Assembly (NCBI RefSeq): GCF_006539185.1
Contig: NZ_BJMN01000021.1
Location: 118,261 to 182,260 of the forward strand
Reading direction: 5' to 3'
Source: Streptomyces gardneri
Lineage (GTDB): Bacteria; Actinomycetota; Actinomycetes; Streptomycetales; Streptomycetaceae
Length of the DNA stretch: 64,000 nucleotides
Shown: positions 30,036-38,384 of the stretch, in pieces
How the letters are laid out: the number at the start of each line of letters is the position of its first letter
Position numbering within the stretch: position 1 is the stretch's first letter
The notes under the pieces: model-generated
What the model was told of the DNA's origin: nothing
The model's input: only the letters and a program-made list of their open reading frames with translations
The model's database searches: none
Program-made: the position numbers and the translations under genes

Positions 30036-31691
30036 ATGTCCTACGACGCTGATGTGATCGTGATCGGGGCCGGCCTCGCCGGCCTGGTCGCCACCGCCGA
30101 GCTGGTCGAAGCCGGCCGCACCGTGATCCTCCTCGACCAGGAGCCCGAGCAGTCCCTCGGCGGCCAGGCCCACTGGTCCTTCGGCGGCCTGTTCCTCGTC
30201 GACTCGCCCGAGCAGCGCCGGATGCGCGTCAAGGACAGCCGCGAGCTCGCTCTCCAGGACTGGTACGGCACGGCCGGCTTCGACCGGACCGAGGACCGCT
30301 GGCCGAGGAAATGGGCCGAGGCGTACGTCGACTTCGCCGCCGGCGAGAAGCGCTCCTGGCTCCACGCGCGCGGGGTGCGGTTCTTCCCCGTCGTCGGCTG
30401 GGCCGAGCGCGGCGGCTACGACGCCAACGGCCACGGCAACTCCGTGCCCCGCTTCCACATCACCTGGGGTACGGGCCCCGGCCTCGTCGCCCCCTTCGAG
30501 CGCAAGGTCCGCGAGGGCGCCGCCCGCGGCCTCGTCGACCTCCGCTTCCGCCACCGCGTCACCGGCCTCGGCCGCACGGCCGGGACCGTCGACACCGTCA
30601 CCGGCGAGATCCTGGAACCCTCCGCCGCGGACCGGGGCACGGCCAGCACCCGCACGCCCACCGGCACCTTCGAGCTCCGCGCCCAGGCCGTGATCGTCAC
30701 CTCCGGCGGCATCGGCGGCAACCACGACCTCGTCCGCGAGCAGTGGCCCGCCCGGCTCGGCACCCCGCCCGCGAAGCTGCTCTCCGGCGTCCCCGCCCAC
30801 GTCGACGGCCTCATGCTCGGCATCGCCGAGAAGGCCGGCGCCAGCCACATCAACCGCGACCGGATGTGGCACTACACCGAGGGCATCGAGAACTGGAACC
30901 CCATCTGGGCCCGGCACGGCATCCGCATCCTGCCCGGACCGTCCTCCCTCTGGCTGGACGCGACCGGCAAGCGGCTGCCCGTCCCGCTCTTCCCCGGCTT
31001 CGACACCCTCGGCACCCTCGAACACATCATGCGGACCGGCCACGACCACACCTGGTTCGTCCTCGATAAGCGCATCATCGGCAAGGAGTTCGCGCTCTCC
31101 GGCTCCGAACAGAACCCCGACCTGACCGGCAAGTCGATCCGCGACGTGATCGGCCGGGCCCGAGCCGACGTCCCCGGCCCGGTCCAGGCGTTCATGGACA
31201 AGGGCGCCGACTTCGTCGTCGAGGACGACCTCTCCGCCCTCGTCCGCGGCATGAACCGGATCACCGGCGAGGACCTGATCGACGAGACGGCGCTCCGCCG
31301 CGAGATCACCGCCCGCGACCGCGAGATCGCCAACCCCTTCACCAAGGACCTCCAGGTCACGGCGATCCGCGGCGCCCGCAAGTACCTGGGCGACAAGCTC
31401 ATCCGGACGGCCTCGCCGCACCGGATCCTCGACCCCAAGGCCGGCCCGCTGATCGCCGTCCGCCTCAACATCCTCACCCGCAAGTCCCTGGGCGGCCTGG
31501 AGACCGACCTCTCCTCCCGCGTCCTGACGGAGACCGGCGAGCCCCTGCCGGGCGTGTACGCGGCGGGCGAGGCAGCCGGCTTCGGCGGCGGCGGAGTCCA
31601 CGGCTACCGCTCCCTCGAAGGCACGTTCCTCGGCGGCTGCATCTTCTCGGGAAGGGCGGCGGGCCGGGCGGCGGCGCAGGCGGTGAGCTGA
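30036..31691 (+). CDS. FAD-binding dehydrogenase, ketosteroid-dehydrogenase/fumarate-reductase type
   Basis: A 551-residue flavoprotein. The N-terminal dinucleotide motif is VIVIGAGLAGLVATAELVEAG, with Glu/Asp ending beta-2 (LLDQEPE), then GGQAHWSFGGLFLVDSPEQRR. The second FAD region is GVYAAGEAAGFGGGGVHGYRSLEGTFLGGCIFSGR near the C-terminus. This matches the FAD-binding dehydrogenase family related to 3-ketosteroid dehydrogenases and fumarate reductases. ATG 30036 is chosen because its position suits a leaderless transcript; an ATG three codons earlier is possible. The gene is divergent from the hydroxysteroid dehydrogenase operon, which suggests steroid or terpenoid dehydrogenation, but the exact substrate is unknown. 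Confidence 0.88.
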   Translation: MSYDADVIVIGAGLAGLVATAELVEAGRTVILLDQEPEQSLGGQAHWSFGGLFLVDSPEQRRMRVKDSRELALQDWYGTAGFDRTEDRWPRKWAEAYVDFAAGEKRSWLHARGVRFFPVVGWAERGGYDANGHGNSVPRFHITWGTGPGLVAPFERKVREGAARGLVDLRFRHRVTGLGRTAGTVDTVTGEILEPSAADRGTASTRTPTGTFELRAQAVIVTSGGIGGNHDLVREQWPARLGTPPAKLLSGVPAHVDGLMLGIAEKAGASHINRDRMWHYTEGIENWNPIWARHGIRILPGPSSLWLDATGKRLPVPLFPGFDTLGTLEHIMRTGHDHTWFVLDKRIIGKEFALSGSEQNPDLTGKSIRDVIGRARADVPGPVQAFMDKGADFVVEDDLSALVRGMNRITGEDLIDETALRREITARDREIANPFTKDLQVTAIRGARKYLGDKLIRTASPHRILDPKAGPLIAVRLNILTRKSLGGLETDLSSRVLTETGEPLPGVYAAGEAAGFGGGGVHGYRSLEGTFLGGCIFSGRAAGRAAAQAVS

Positions 31692-31702
31692 CGGCGGACC
31701 CG

Positions 31703-31732
31703 CCCGGCGTGTGACGCGGGTCACGCGCCGGG
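31703..31732 (+). terminator. Terminator hairpin after the FAD dehydrogenase
   Basis: CCCGGCGTGTGA / TCACGCGCCGGG pair with one G-U over 12 positions, loop CGCGGG, followed by TCCTTCG. Confidence 0.7.
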
Positions 31733-31773
31733 TCCTTCGTGTCGCGCCCCTCCCCGCGGCTCAGGATGAGGCC

Positions 31774-32658
31774 ATGGAGATAGGCATCGCACTGCCGCAG
31801 TACGGCACCCACGCCCGCGCCGACCGCATCGCCGGCTTCGCGCGGGACGCCGAGGAGGCCGGATTCGACTCGCTCTGGGTCGGCGACCGCGCCCTCGCCC
31901 CGGTCGCTCCCGGCGACCTCTATCCGGGACACACGCCGGAGAACCCGTACCCCCACCAGTACAGGACGTTCCTCGACCCGTTCACGGTCCTCACCGTCGC
32001 CGCCACCGCGACCGACCGCGCCCGGCTCGGCACGAGCACCCTCAACGGCCCCTGGTACCCGCCGGTCCTCCTCGCCCGCTCGCTCACCTCGCTCGACCTG
32101 GTGAGCGGCGGACGCCTCGACGTCGGCCTCGGGATCGGCTGGCTGCGGGACGAGTACACGGCCGTCGGGGCCGACTTCCGCCGCCGCGGCGCCCTCCTCG
32201 ACGAGCTCCTCGACGTCCTCCACGGCACCTGGACCGAGGAGGAGTTCGGCCACGAGGGGCCGCACTGGACGATCCCCGCCTCGTACGTCGGTCTGCGCCC
32301 CGCCCGGCCGGCCGGCCCGCCCGTCTACCTGGGCGGCTTCAGCCCCGCCGCCCTGCGCCGGGTCGGCCGCCGGGCCGCCGGCTGGGTCGGCGCCGTCCTC
32401 CCGCCCGGCGTGGCCGGACACCTGTGGGACGAGGCCCGGCGCGCCGCGGAGGAGGCCGGCCGTGACCCCGACGCCCTGCGCCGCCAGATCCGCCACAACC
32501 CGGCTCCGGGCGCCACGGCGGACACCGTCGCCGCCGTCCTCGCGGGCGTCCGCGACACCGGCGCCGACGGCTGCTTCGTCGACCTCCAGCAGTGCGTGGA
32601 CGAGCCCGGCGAGGCCCTGGAGCTCGGGGTGAAGGTCCTCTCGCTGCTGCGGGGCTGA
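31774..32658 (+). CDS. F420-type LLM-class oxidoreductase
   Basis: A 294-residue luciferase-like TIM-barrel enzyme. Landmarks: IGIALPQYGTHARADRIAGFARDAEEAGFDSLWVGDR, LLARSLTSLDLVSGGRLDVGLGIGWLRDEY (the phosphate-binding GRLDVGLGIGW) and PVYLGGFSPAALRRVGRRAAGW. The family uses F420 or FMN for hydride transfer; the motifs suit the TIGR03619 F420-dependent group. Start: ATG of MEIGIALP, not the upstream GTG frame that crosses the terminator. It is a single gene ended by a strong hairpin. Substrate unknown. Confidence 0.88.
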   Translation: MEIGIALPQYGTHARADRIAGFARDAEEAGFDSLWVGDRALAPVAPGDLYPGHTPENPYPHQYRTFLDPFTVLTVAATATDRARLGTSTLNGPWYPPVLLARSLTSLDLVSGGRLDVGLGIGWLRDEYTAVGADFRRRGALLDELLDVLHGTWTEEEFGHEGPHWTIPASYVGLRPARPAGPPVYLGGFSPAALRRVGRRAAGWVGAVLPPGVAGHLWDEARRAAEEAGRDPDALRRQIRHNPAPGATADTVAAVLAGVRDTGADGCFVDLQQCVDEPGEALELGVKVLSLLRG

Positions 32659-32664
32659 ACGCCA

Positions 32665-32700
32665 GGAGCCCCGCGCGTCCGAGAGGACGCCCGGGGCTCC
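32665..32700 (+). terminator. Terminator hairpin
   Basis: GGAGCCCCG and GCGTCC pair with GGACGC and CGGGGCTCC, loop GAGA. It lies 6 bases after the F420-type gene and before the convergent permease gene, so it may serve both. Confidence 0.85.
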
Positions 32701-32750
32701 GACCTGCCGGCCCGTCAGGCCGTCAGCCCGTCAGCTGGTCAGGATGTCGC

Positions 32751-34148
32751 TCACAACACCAGCGACAACAGCAGCACGAACACGATGCCCACGACCGAGA
32801 TGATCGTCTCCATCACCGACCAGGTCTTGACCGTCTGGCCGACGGTCATCCCGAAGTACTCCTTCACCAGCCAGAACCCGGCGTCGTTGACGTGGCTGAA
32901 GAAGAGCGACCCCGCACCGATCGCGAGCACGAGCAGCGCCGTCTCGGTCGTCGACATGCCCTCCGCCAGCGGAGCCACGAGCCCCGCCGCCGAGATCGTC
33001 GCCACCGTCGCGGAACCGGTCGCGAGCCGGATCGCGACCGCGATCAGCCAGGCCAGCAGCAGCGCCGGGATGGACCAGTTCTCGGAGAAGTCCAGGATCA
33101 TCTGGCCGACTCCGATGTCGATCAGGGTCTGCTTGAAGCCGCCGCCCGCACCGACGATCAGCAGCACACCCGCGATCGGGGCGAGGGACTTCTCGACGGT
33201 CGAGGACAGCCGCTCCTTGGTGAAGCCGGCCGCCCGGCCCAGGGTGAACATCCCGACTATGACGGCGGCGAGCAGCGCGATCAGCGGCGAGCCGATGACG
33301 TCGGTGACCTTCTGCAGGCCGTTGTCCGGGTCGTCGACGACGATGTCGACGAGGGCCTTGACCAGCATCAGGACGACGGGCAGCAGGATCGTCGCCACGG
33401 TGGCGCCGAAGCCGGGGCGCTTCTCCAGGTCCTCGGAGGGACGCGTGGGGACCATGTTCTCGGGGACCGGGATGTCCACCCAGCGGGCGGCGTACCGGGA
33501 GAACACCGGACCGGCGATGATCACGGTCGGGATCGCGACGACCAGGCCGAGAGCGAGCGTGACGCCCAGGTTGGCGCCGAGCGCGTCGATGGCGACGAGC
33601 GGACCGGGGTGCGGCGGGATGAGCCCGTGCATCACGGAGAGGCCGGCGAGGGCGGGGATGCCGATCCGCATCAGGGAGTAGTTGCCGCGCTTGGCGACCA
33701 GCAGCACGACCGGGATCAGCAGCACGATGCCGACCTCGAAGAAGAGCGGCAGCCCGATCACGGAGGCGATGAGGACCATCGCCCAGGGCATGGACCGGGC
33801 GCTCGCCCTGGCCAGGATCGTGTCGACGATCTGGTCGGCGCCGCCCGAGTCGGCGAGGAGCTTGCCGAGGATCGCGCCGAGTGCGATCAGCACACCGACG
33901 CCGGCGACGGTGTTGCCGAGGCCGGTGGTGAAGGACTTGATCGTGTCGGCGAGCGGCGCACCCGCGAAGGCGCCGAGCGCGAGCGACCCGATGGTCAGCG
34001 CCAGGAACGCGTGCAGCTTGAATCTGGTGATGAGCAGGACGATGAGAGCGATGCCGGCGAGCACGGCGATACCGAGCTGGGCGTTGCCTGCCGAGGTGAT
34101 GGGTTCGGCGGCATCCGCTGCCAGGATCTCCACACTGAGACTGGTCAC
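32751..34148 (-). CDS. GntP-family gluconate permease
   Basis: A 465-residue membrane protein of the gluconate:H+ symporter family. About 12 helices are visible; family blocks include FGLGNTVAGVG-type (TTGLGNTVAGVGVLIALGAILGKLL), GLPLFFEVGIVLLIPVV, GLSVMHGLIPPHPGPLVA (the hallmark HGLIPPHPGP) and INDAGFWLVKEYFG-type (VNDAGFWLVKEYFG). The GTG start follows AAGGACAC. It lies downstream of gluconokinase on the same strand (42 bases apart), so uptake and phosphorylation of gluconate are co-expressed under the divergent GntR. Confidence 0.95.
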   Translation of the reverse strand: MTSLSVEILAADAAEPITSAGNAQLGIAVLAGIALIVLLITRFKLHAFLALTIGSLALGAFAGAPLADTIKSFTTGLGNTVAGVGVLIALGAILGKLLADSGGADQIVDTILARASARSMPWAMVLIASVIGLPLFFEVGIVLLIPVVLLVAKRGNYSLMRIGIPALAGLSVMHGLIPPHPGPLVAIDALGANLGVTLALGLVVAIPTVIIAGPVFSRYAARWVDIPVPENMVPTRPSEDLEKRPGFGATVATILLPVVLMLVKALVDIVVDDPDNGLQKVTDVIGSPLIALLAAVIVGMFTLGRAAGFTKERLSSTVEKSLAPIAGVLLIVGAGGGFKQTLIDIGVGQMILDFSENWSIPALLLAWLIAVAIRLATGSATVATISAAGLVAPLAEGMSTTETALLVLAIGAGSLFFSHVNDAGFWLVKEYFGMTVGQTVKTWSVMETIISVVGIVFVLLLSLVL

Positions 34149-34190
34149 GGGGGTGTCCTTCGTACGAGCGGGGAAGGGGGGGACGGAAGG

Positions 34191-34709
34191 TCAGCCTGCG
34201 AGGGCGCGCAGCGCGGCGACCGCCCGGGCGGCGATCTCCTCGGGGGTGCCGGAGACGTCGACGGCGACGCCGGCCTCGTCCTCCTCCAGCGGCTGGAGGG
34301 TGGCGAACTGGGAGTCGAGGAGCGCGGTGGGCATGAAGTGCCCCTTGCGCGCGGACATCCGTCCCTCGATCAGCTCCCGGTCGCCGGTCAGGTGGAGGAA
34401 GACCACGCCGGGGGCCGCGGCGCGCAGCCGGTCCCGGTAGGTCCGCTTCAGCGCGGAGCTGCTCACCACACCGCCGAGCCCGGCCCGGTCGTGCGCCCAC
34501 GCCCCGATGGCGTCGAGCCACGGCGCCCGGTCGGTGTCGTCCAGGGGGACGCCGGCCGACATCTTGGCCACGTTCGCCGCCGGGTGGAAGTCGTCGCCCT
34601 CCGCGTAGGGCAGGGCCATCGCCTCGGCGACCAGCGGTCCGATGGTGGTCTTGCCGGTACCGGCGACGCCCATCACGACGACGACCTGAGGGTGGGGGGT
34701 GGTGCTCAT
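34191..34709 (-). CDS. gntK: Gluconokinase
   Basis: A 172-residue GntK-type kinase making 6-phosphogluconate from gluconate and ATP. The P-loop is VMGVAGTGKTTIG (about 13-22), the substrate region is AEGDDFHPAANVAKMSAGVPLDDTDRAPWL, and SSALKRTYRDRLR and RKGHFMPTALLDSQFATLQPLEEDE follow in order, all diagnostic of the thermoresistant gluconokinase family. It is the first gene of the gntK-permease operon. The promoter region contains the dyad ACCCATTGGGT, close to its start. Confidence 0.96.
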   Translation of the reverse strand: MSTTPHPQVVVVMGVAGTGKTTIGPLVAEAMALPYAEGDDFHPAANVAKMSAGVPLDDTDRAPWLDAIGAWAHDRAGLGGVVSSSALKRTYRDRLRAAAPGVVFLHLTGDRELIEGRMSARKGHFMPTALLDSQFATLQPLEEDEAGVAVDVSGTPEEIAARAVAALRALAG

Positions 34710-34758
34710 GGGTGGTGCCTCGCTGTCTTCTTCGACATCGATCCGTCGCGCCCATGAA

Positions 34759-34769
34759 ACCCATTGGGT
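34759..34769. promoter_or_regulatory. Dyad ACCCATTGGGT before gntK
   Basis: Five-base perfect arms around one T, 50 bases upstream of gntK. A possible GntR half of the intergenic control region. Confidence 0.45.
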
Positions 34770-34795
34770 ACGACGTATTCAAGAGGCTGTGACGT

Positions 34796-34810
34796 AAAAG
34801 TAGTACTTTT
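34796..34810. promoter_or_regulatory. Operator AAAAGTAGTACTTTT between gntK and gntR
   Basis: A 15-base perfect palindrome (arms AAAAGTA/TACTTTT about a central G), strikingly AT-rich for this genome. It lies 47-61 bases before the gntR start and is the best candidate binding site for the GntR protein. Confidence 0.75.
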
Positions 34811-34856
34811 AATTCCCGAGGTGATCATCCGTGCGAGCGCGCATAGGCTTGCGACC

Positions 34857-35558
34857 ATGACGACACCGGCCCAGGGGCTCCATTCGCACGTCCTCGCCAC
34901 CCTGGGTCTCGCGATCACCGCGGGGGAGTACCCGCCGGGCACGGTGCTGCGCACCGACGAGCTCGCCCAGCGCTTCGACGTCTCCCGGACCGTGGTCCGC
35001 GAGGTCGTGCGCGTCCTGGAGTCCATGCACCTCGTCGAGTCCCGCCGCCGCGTCGGCGTGACCGTGCTCCCCACCGCGAGCTGGAACGTGTACGACCCCC
35101 AGGTCATCCGCTGGCGGCTCGCCGGCGCCGACCGCCCCCGCCAGCTCCGCTCTCTCACGGTGCTCCGCTCGGCCGTCGAACCCGTCGCCGCGGGCCTCGC
35201 CGCCACGCACGCCACCCCCGAGCAGTGCCGTGAGCTCACCGAGCACGCCCTCGGCATGGTCGCCACCTCGCGCGGTCGGCGTCTGGAGGAGTACCTCGTC
35301 CACGACATCGCGTTCCACCGGGTCGTCCTCAACGCCTCGGGGAACGAGATGTTCGCTCGCCTCGGCGACGTCGTCGCCGAGGTCCTCACCGGCCGCACCC
35401 ACCACCACGTGATGTTCGAGGACCCCGACCCCGCCGCCGTCACCCTCCACGTCCAGGTCGCCGAGGCGGTACGGGAGCGGGACGCGGCCCGCGCCGAGGA
35501 GCTCACCCGCCAGATCGCGGTCGGCGCCCTCCAGGAACTGGATGTTCTGGCTCCGTAA
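34857..35558 (+). CDS. gntR: GntR-family (FadR subfamily) gluconate regulator
   Basis: A 233-residue regulator. The winged helix is at about 8-75 (VLATLGLAITAGEYPPGTVLRTDELAQRFDVSRTVVREVVRVLESMHLVESRRRVGVTV). The FCD ligand domain follows, with the metal-binding pattern DIAFHRVVLNASGN..F and HVQVAEAVRERDAARAEELTRQ. It is divergent from gntK and the permease, so gluconate or 6-phosphogluconate is the expected effector. ATG of MTTPAQG is preferred; GTG codons upstream at 34821/34831 are possible but would start closer to the palindrome. Confidence 0.9.
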   Translation: MTTPAQGLHSHVLATLGLAITAGEYPPGTVLRTDELAQRFDVSRTVVREVVRVLESMHLVESRRRVGVTVLPTASWNVYDPQVIRWRLAGADRPRQLRSLTVLRSAVEPVAAGLAATHATPEQCRELTEHALGMVATSRGRRLEEYLVHDIAFHRVVLNASGNEMFARLGDVVAEVLTGRTHHHVMFEDPDPAAVTLHVQVAEAVRERDAARAEELTRQIAVGALQELDVLAP

Positions 35559-35638
35559 AGCTCTGAACTAGCTCAAATATGGGCGTTCAGTGACATGCGC
35601 CACAGTCAGTCGGCGTTCTTGCCGTGAGGATGTGCGCT

Positions 35639-35672
35639 GGCCGTGCCGGGGAGACCCCCATCGGGCACGGCC
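35639..35672 (+). other. Hairpin in the ansP leader
   Basis: GGCCGTGCC pairs with GGGCACGGCC across a loop of about 15 bases. It lies 45 bases before ansP, downstream of the likely promoter, so it would form in the 5' untranslated RNA. It has no T-run. It does not match a riboswitch class I recognise. Confidence 0.5.
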
Positions 35673-35716
35673 GGGAAGTACCGCACAGCTCCCCCCTCAC
35701 GAAGGCGAACAACTCC

Positions 35717-37177
35717 ATGACTGACCGCGTCATCGCGGCCGAGCCGCTGTCCGCCGCTCAGGCGAGCCCGGCCGCAAGCCCCCATGTCGACGCAGGCGAC
35801 GCCGGTTACCGCAAGGACCTCAAGTCCCGGCACATCAACATGATCGCCATCGGCGGCGCCATCGGCACCGGCCTCTTCCTCGGCGCCGGCGGCCGGATGT
35901 CCCAGGCGGGACCCTCCCTCTTCATCGCCTACGCCGTCTGCGGCGTCTTCGCCTTCTTCGTGGTGCGGGCCCTCGGCGAGCTGGTGCTCTACCGCCCCTC
36001 GTCCGGCGCCTTCGTCTCCTACGCCCGTGAGTTCATGGGCGAGAAGGGCGCCTACACGGCCGGCTGGCTGTACTTCCTCAACTGGTCGACCACCGCCGTC
36101 GCCGACATCACCGCGGCCGCGACCTACGCCCACTTCTGGGCCATGTTCAGCGACGTCCCGCAGTGGGTCCTCGCCCTGATCGCCCTCGCGGTCGTCCTCG
36201 CCGCCAACCTCATCTCCGTGAAGTACTTCGGCGAGATGGAGTTCTGGTTCGCCATCATCAAGGTCGGCGCGCTCGTCGCCTTCATGCTGATCGGCATCTT
36301 CCTCGTCGTGACCTCGCACGACGTCGGCGGCCACACCCCCGGCCTCGGCAACATCACCGACAACGGCGGCATCTTCCCCAACGGCATGATGCCGATGCTG
36401 CTGCTGATCCAGGGCGTCGTCTTCGCCTACGCCTCCGTCGAGCTGTGCGGCGTCGCCGCCGGCGAGACCGAGAACCCCGAGAAGATCATGCCGAAGGCGA
36501 TCAACTCGATCATGTGGCGCGTGGGCCTCTTCTACGTCGGCTCCGTCGTCCTGCTCGCGCTGATCCTCCCGTACACCGCGTACTCGGGCGACCAGAGCCC
36601 CTTCGTCACCGTCTTCGACAAGCTGGGCATCCCCGGCGCCGCCGGCGTGATGAACCTCGTCGTCCTCACCGCCGCCCTCTCCAGCCTCAACTCGGGCCTC
36701 TACTCCACCGGCCGCATCCTGCGCTCCATGTCGATCTCCGGCTCGGCGCCCAAGTTCACCGGCGTCATGAACAAGGGCGGTGTCCCCTACGGCGGCATCC
36801 TGCTCACCGCGGGCTTCGGCGTCCTCGGCGTCGCCCTCAACTACGTCATGCCCGGCGAGGCCTTCGAGCTCGTCCTCAACTTCGCCTCGATCGGCATCAT
36901 CGGCACCTGGGCCATGATCATGGTCTGCTCGCTGCTGTTCTGGCGCAACGCCCAGCAGGGCAAGCTGACCCGCCCCGGCTACAACCTGCCCTGGGCCCCG
37001 TACACCCAGATCGTGACCCTCGTCTTCCTGGGCTCCGTCCTCGTCCTCATGTGGATGGACGGCGGCATCGGCCGCACCACCGTGAACTGTCTGCCGCTCA
37101 TCGCGGCGGCCCTCGTCGGCGGCTGGTTCCTGGTCCGCCGCCGGGTCCGCGCGACCGCCGAGACGCACCAGAGCTGA
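35717..37177 (+). CDS. ansP: Amino-acid permease, L-asparagine type
   Basis: A 486-residue APC-superfamily transporter with 12 helices. The N-terminal block YRKDLKSRHINMIAIGGAIGTGLFLGAGGRM is the amino-acid permease signature, and YAREFMGEKGAYTAGWLYFLNWSTTAVADITAAATYAHFW together with the C-terminal region match AnsP-type asparagine permeases (relatives include GABA and aromatic permeases). It probably takes up L-asparagine by proton symport. No asparaginase gene is adjacent. The ATG MTDRVIAA is taken; the upstream frame runs through the leader hairpin. A strong terminator follows. Confidence 0.9.
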   Translation: MTDRVIAAEPLSAAQASPAASPHVDAGDAGYRKDLKSRHINMIAIGGAIGTGLFLGAGGRMSQAGPSLFIAYAVCGVFAFFVVRALGELVLYRPSSGAFVSYAREFMGEKGAYTAGWLYFLNWSTTAVADITAAATYAHFWAMFSDVPQWVLALIALAVVLAANLISVKYFGEMEFWFAIIKVGALVAFMLIGIFLVVTSHDVGGHTPGLGNITDNGGIFPNGMMPMLLLIQGVVFAYASVELCGVAAGETENPEKIMPKAINSIMWRVGLFYVGSVVLLALILPYTAYSGDQSPFVTVFDKLGIPGAAGVMNLVVLTAALSSLNSGLYSTGRILRSMSISGSAPKFTGVMNKGGVPYGGILLTAGFGVLGVALNYVMPGEAFELVLNFASIGIIGTWAMIMVCSLLFWRNAQQGKLTRPGYNLPWAPYTQIVTLVFLGSVLVLMWMDGGIGRTTVNCLPLIAAALVGGWFLVRRRVRATAETHQS

Positions 37178-37199
37178 CCTTCCCCCACGGGAACGTCGG

Positions 37200-37236
37200 G
37201 ACCCCCGCAGGCACGGCCTGCGGGGGTCTCGCCTTT
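37200..37236 (+). terminator. Rho-independent terminator after ansP
   Basis: GACCCCCGCAGGC / GCCTGCGGGGGTC, 13 perfect pairs, loop ACG, then TCGCCTTTTG. One of the clearest terminators in the window. Confidence 0.95.
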
Positions 37237-37298
37237 TGTCAGGAGATAGTGGTACGCAGGAGCCTTACAAGATCCGTTCGGAGAAAAGGAAGTTCGCG

Positions 37299-38384
37299 AT
37301 GCCGCAGCACGTCCAGGGGGTCATCGCCCCCGGCAGGAACGAACCGGTACGGGTCGAGACCATCGTCATCCCCGACCCCGGCCCCGGCGAGGCCGTCGTG
37401 AAGATCCAGGCCTGCGGCGTCTGCCACACCGATCTCCACTACAAGCAGGGCGCCATCAACGACGAGTTCCCCTTCCTGCTCGGCCACGAGGCCGCCGGAA
37501 TCGTCGAGTCGGTCGGCGAGGGCGTCACCGACGTGACCCCCGGCGACTTCGTGATCCTCAACTGGCGCGCCGTCTGCGGCACCTGCCGCGCCTGCGAGCG
37601 CGGCCGCCCCTGGTACTGCTTCGCCACCCACAACGCCAAGCAGAAGATGACCCTGCTCGACGGCACGGAGCTCTCCCCGGCCCTCGGCATCGGTGCCTTC
37701 GCCGAGAAGACCCTCGTCGCCGCCGGCCAGTGCACCAAGGTCGACCCCGCCGTCGCCCCCGAGGTCGCGGGCCTCCTCGGCTGCGGCGTCATGGCCGGCA
37801 TCGGCGCCGCCATCAACACCGGGAACGTCGGCCGCGGCGACACCGTCGCCGTCATCGGCTGCGGCGGCGTCGGCGACGCCGCGATCGTCGGCTCCCGCCT
37901 CGCCGGAGCCGCGAAGATCATCGCCGTCGACATCGACGACCGCAAGCTGGACAAGGCCCGCGAGATGGGTGCCACCCACACGGTCAACTCCCGCTCCGCC
38001 GACGCCGTCGAGGCGATCCGCGAGCTCACCGGCGGCTTCGGCGCCGACGTCGTCATCGAGGCCGTCGGCCGCCCCGAGACGTACGAGCAGGCCTTCTACG
38101 CCCGCGACCTCGCCGGCACCGTCGTCCTCGTCGGCGTCCCCAGCCCCGAGATGAAGCTCGAACTCCCGCTCCTCGACGTCTTCGGCCGCGGCGGCGCCCT
38201 CAAGTCCTCCTGGTACGGGGACTGCCTGCCCTCCCGCGACTTCCCGATGCTGATCGACCTGCACCAGCAGGGCCGCATCGACCTCGCCGCCTTCGTCACC
38301 GAGACCGTCGGCCTCGGCGACGTCGAGAAGGCCTTCGCCCGCATGCACGAGGGCGACGTCCTCCGCTCGGTGGTGGTGCTGTGA
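37299..38384 (+). CDS. mscR: S-(hydroxymethyl)mycothiol dehydrogenase (formaldehyde detoxification)
   Basis: A 361-residue class III-like zinc MDR enzyme oxidising the formaldehyde-mycothiol adduct (and reducing S-nitrosomycothiol). Motifs: ACGVCHTDLHYKQGAINDEFPFLLGHEAAGIVE (catalytic zinc), CGTCRACERGRPWYC (structural zinc), LLGCGVMAGIGAA and the NAD fold IGCGGVGDAAIVG. The block FATHNAKQKMTLLDGTELSPALGIGAFAEKT is characteristic of mycothiol-dependent enzymes. RBS AAAGGAAG. Its stop overlaps the next gene (ATGA), an MBL hydrolase, so the two are translated together. Related to, but distinct from, the alcohol dehydrogenase at 3.9 kb. Confidence 0.93.
   Translation: MPQHVQGVIAPGRNEPVRVETIVIPDPGPGEAVVKIQACGVCHTDLHYKQGAINDEFPFLLGHEAAGIVESVGEGVTDVTPGDFVILNWRAVCGTCRACERGRPWYCFATHNAKQKMTLLDGTELSPALGIGAFAEKTLVAAGQCTKVDPAVAPEVAGLLGCGVMAGIGAAINTGNVGRGDTVAVIGCGGVGDAAIVGSRLAGAAKIIAVDIDDRKLDKAREMGATHTVNSRSADAVEAIRELTGGFGADVVIEAVGRPETYEQAFYARDLAGTVVLVGVPSPEMKLELPLLDVFGRGGALKSSWYGDCLPSRDFPMLIDLHQQGRIDLAAFVTETVGLGDVEKAFARMHEGDVLRSVVVL

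Noticed and set aside
35581..35716. Riboswitch in the ansP leader
   Set aside because: Only one simple hairpin is visible and no consensus of glutamine, lysine or ykkC classes was recognised; kept as an unclassified hairpin.
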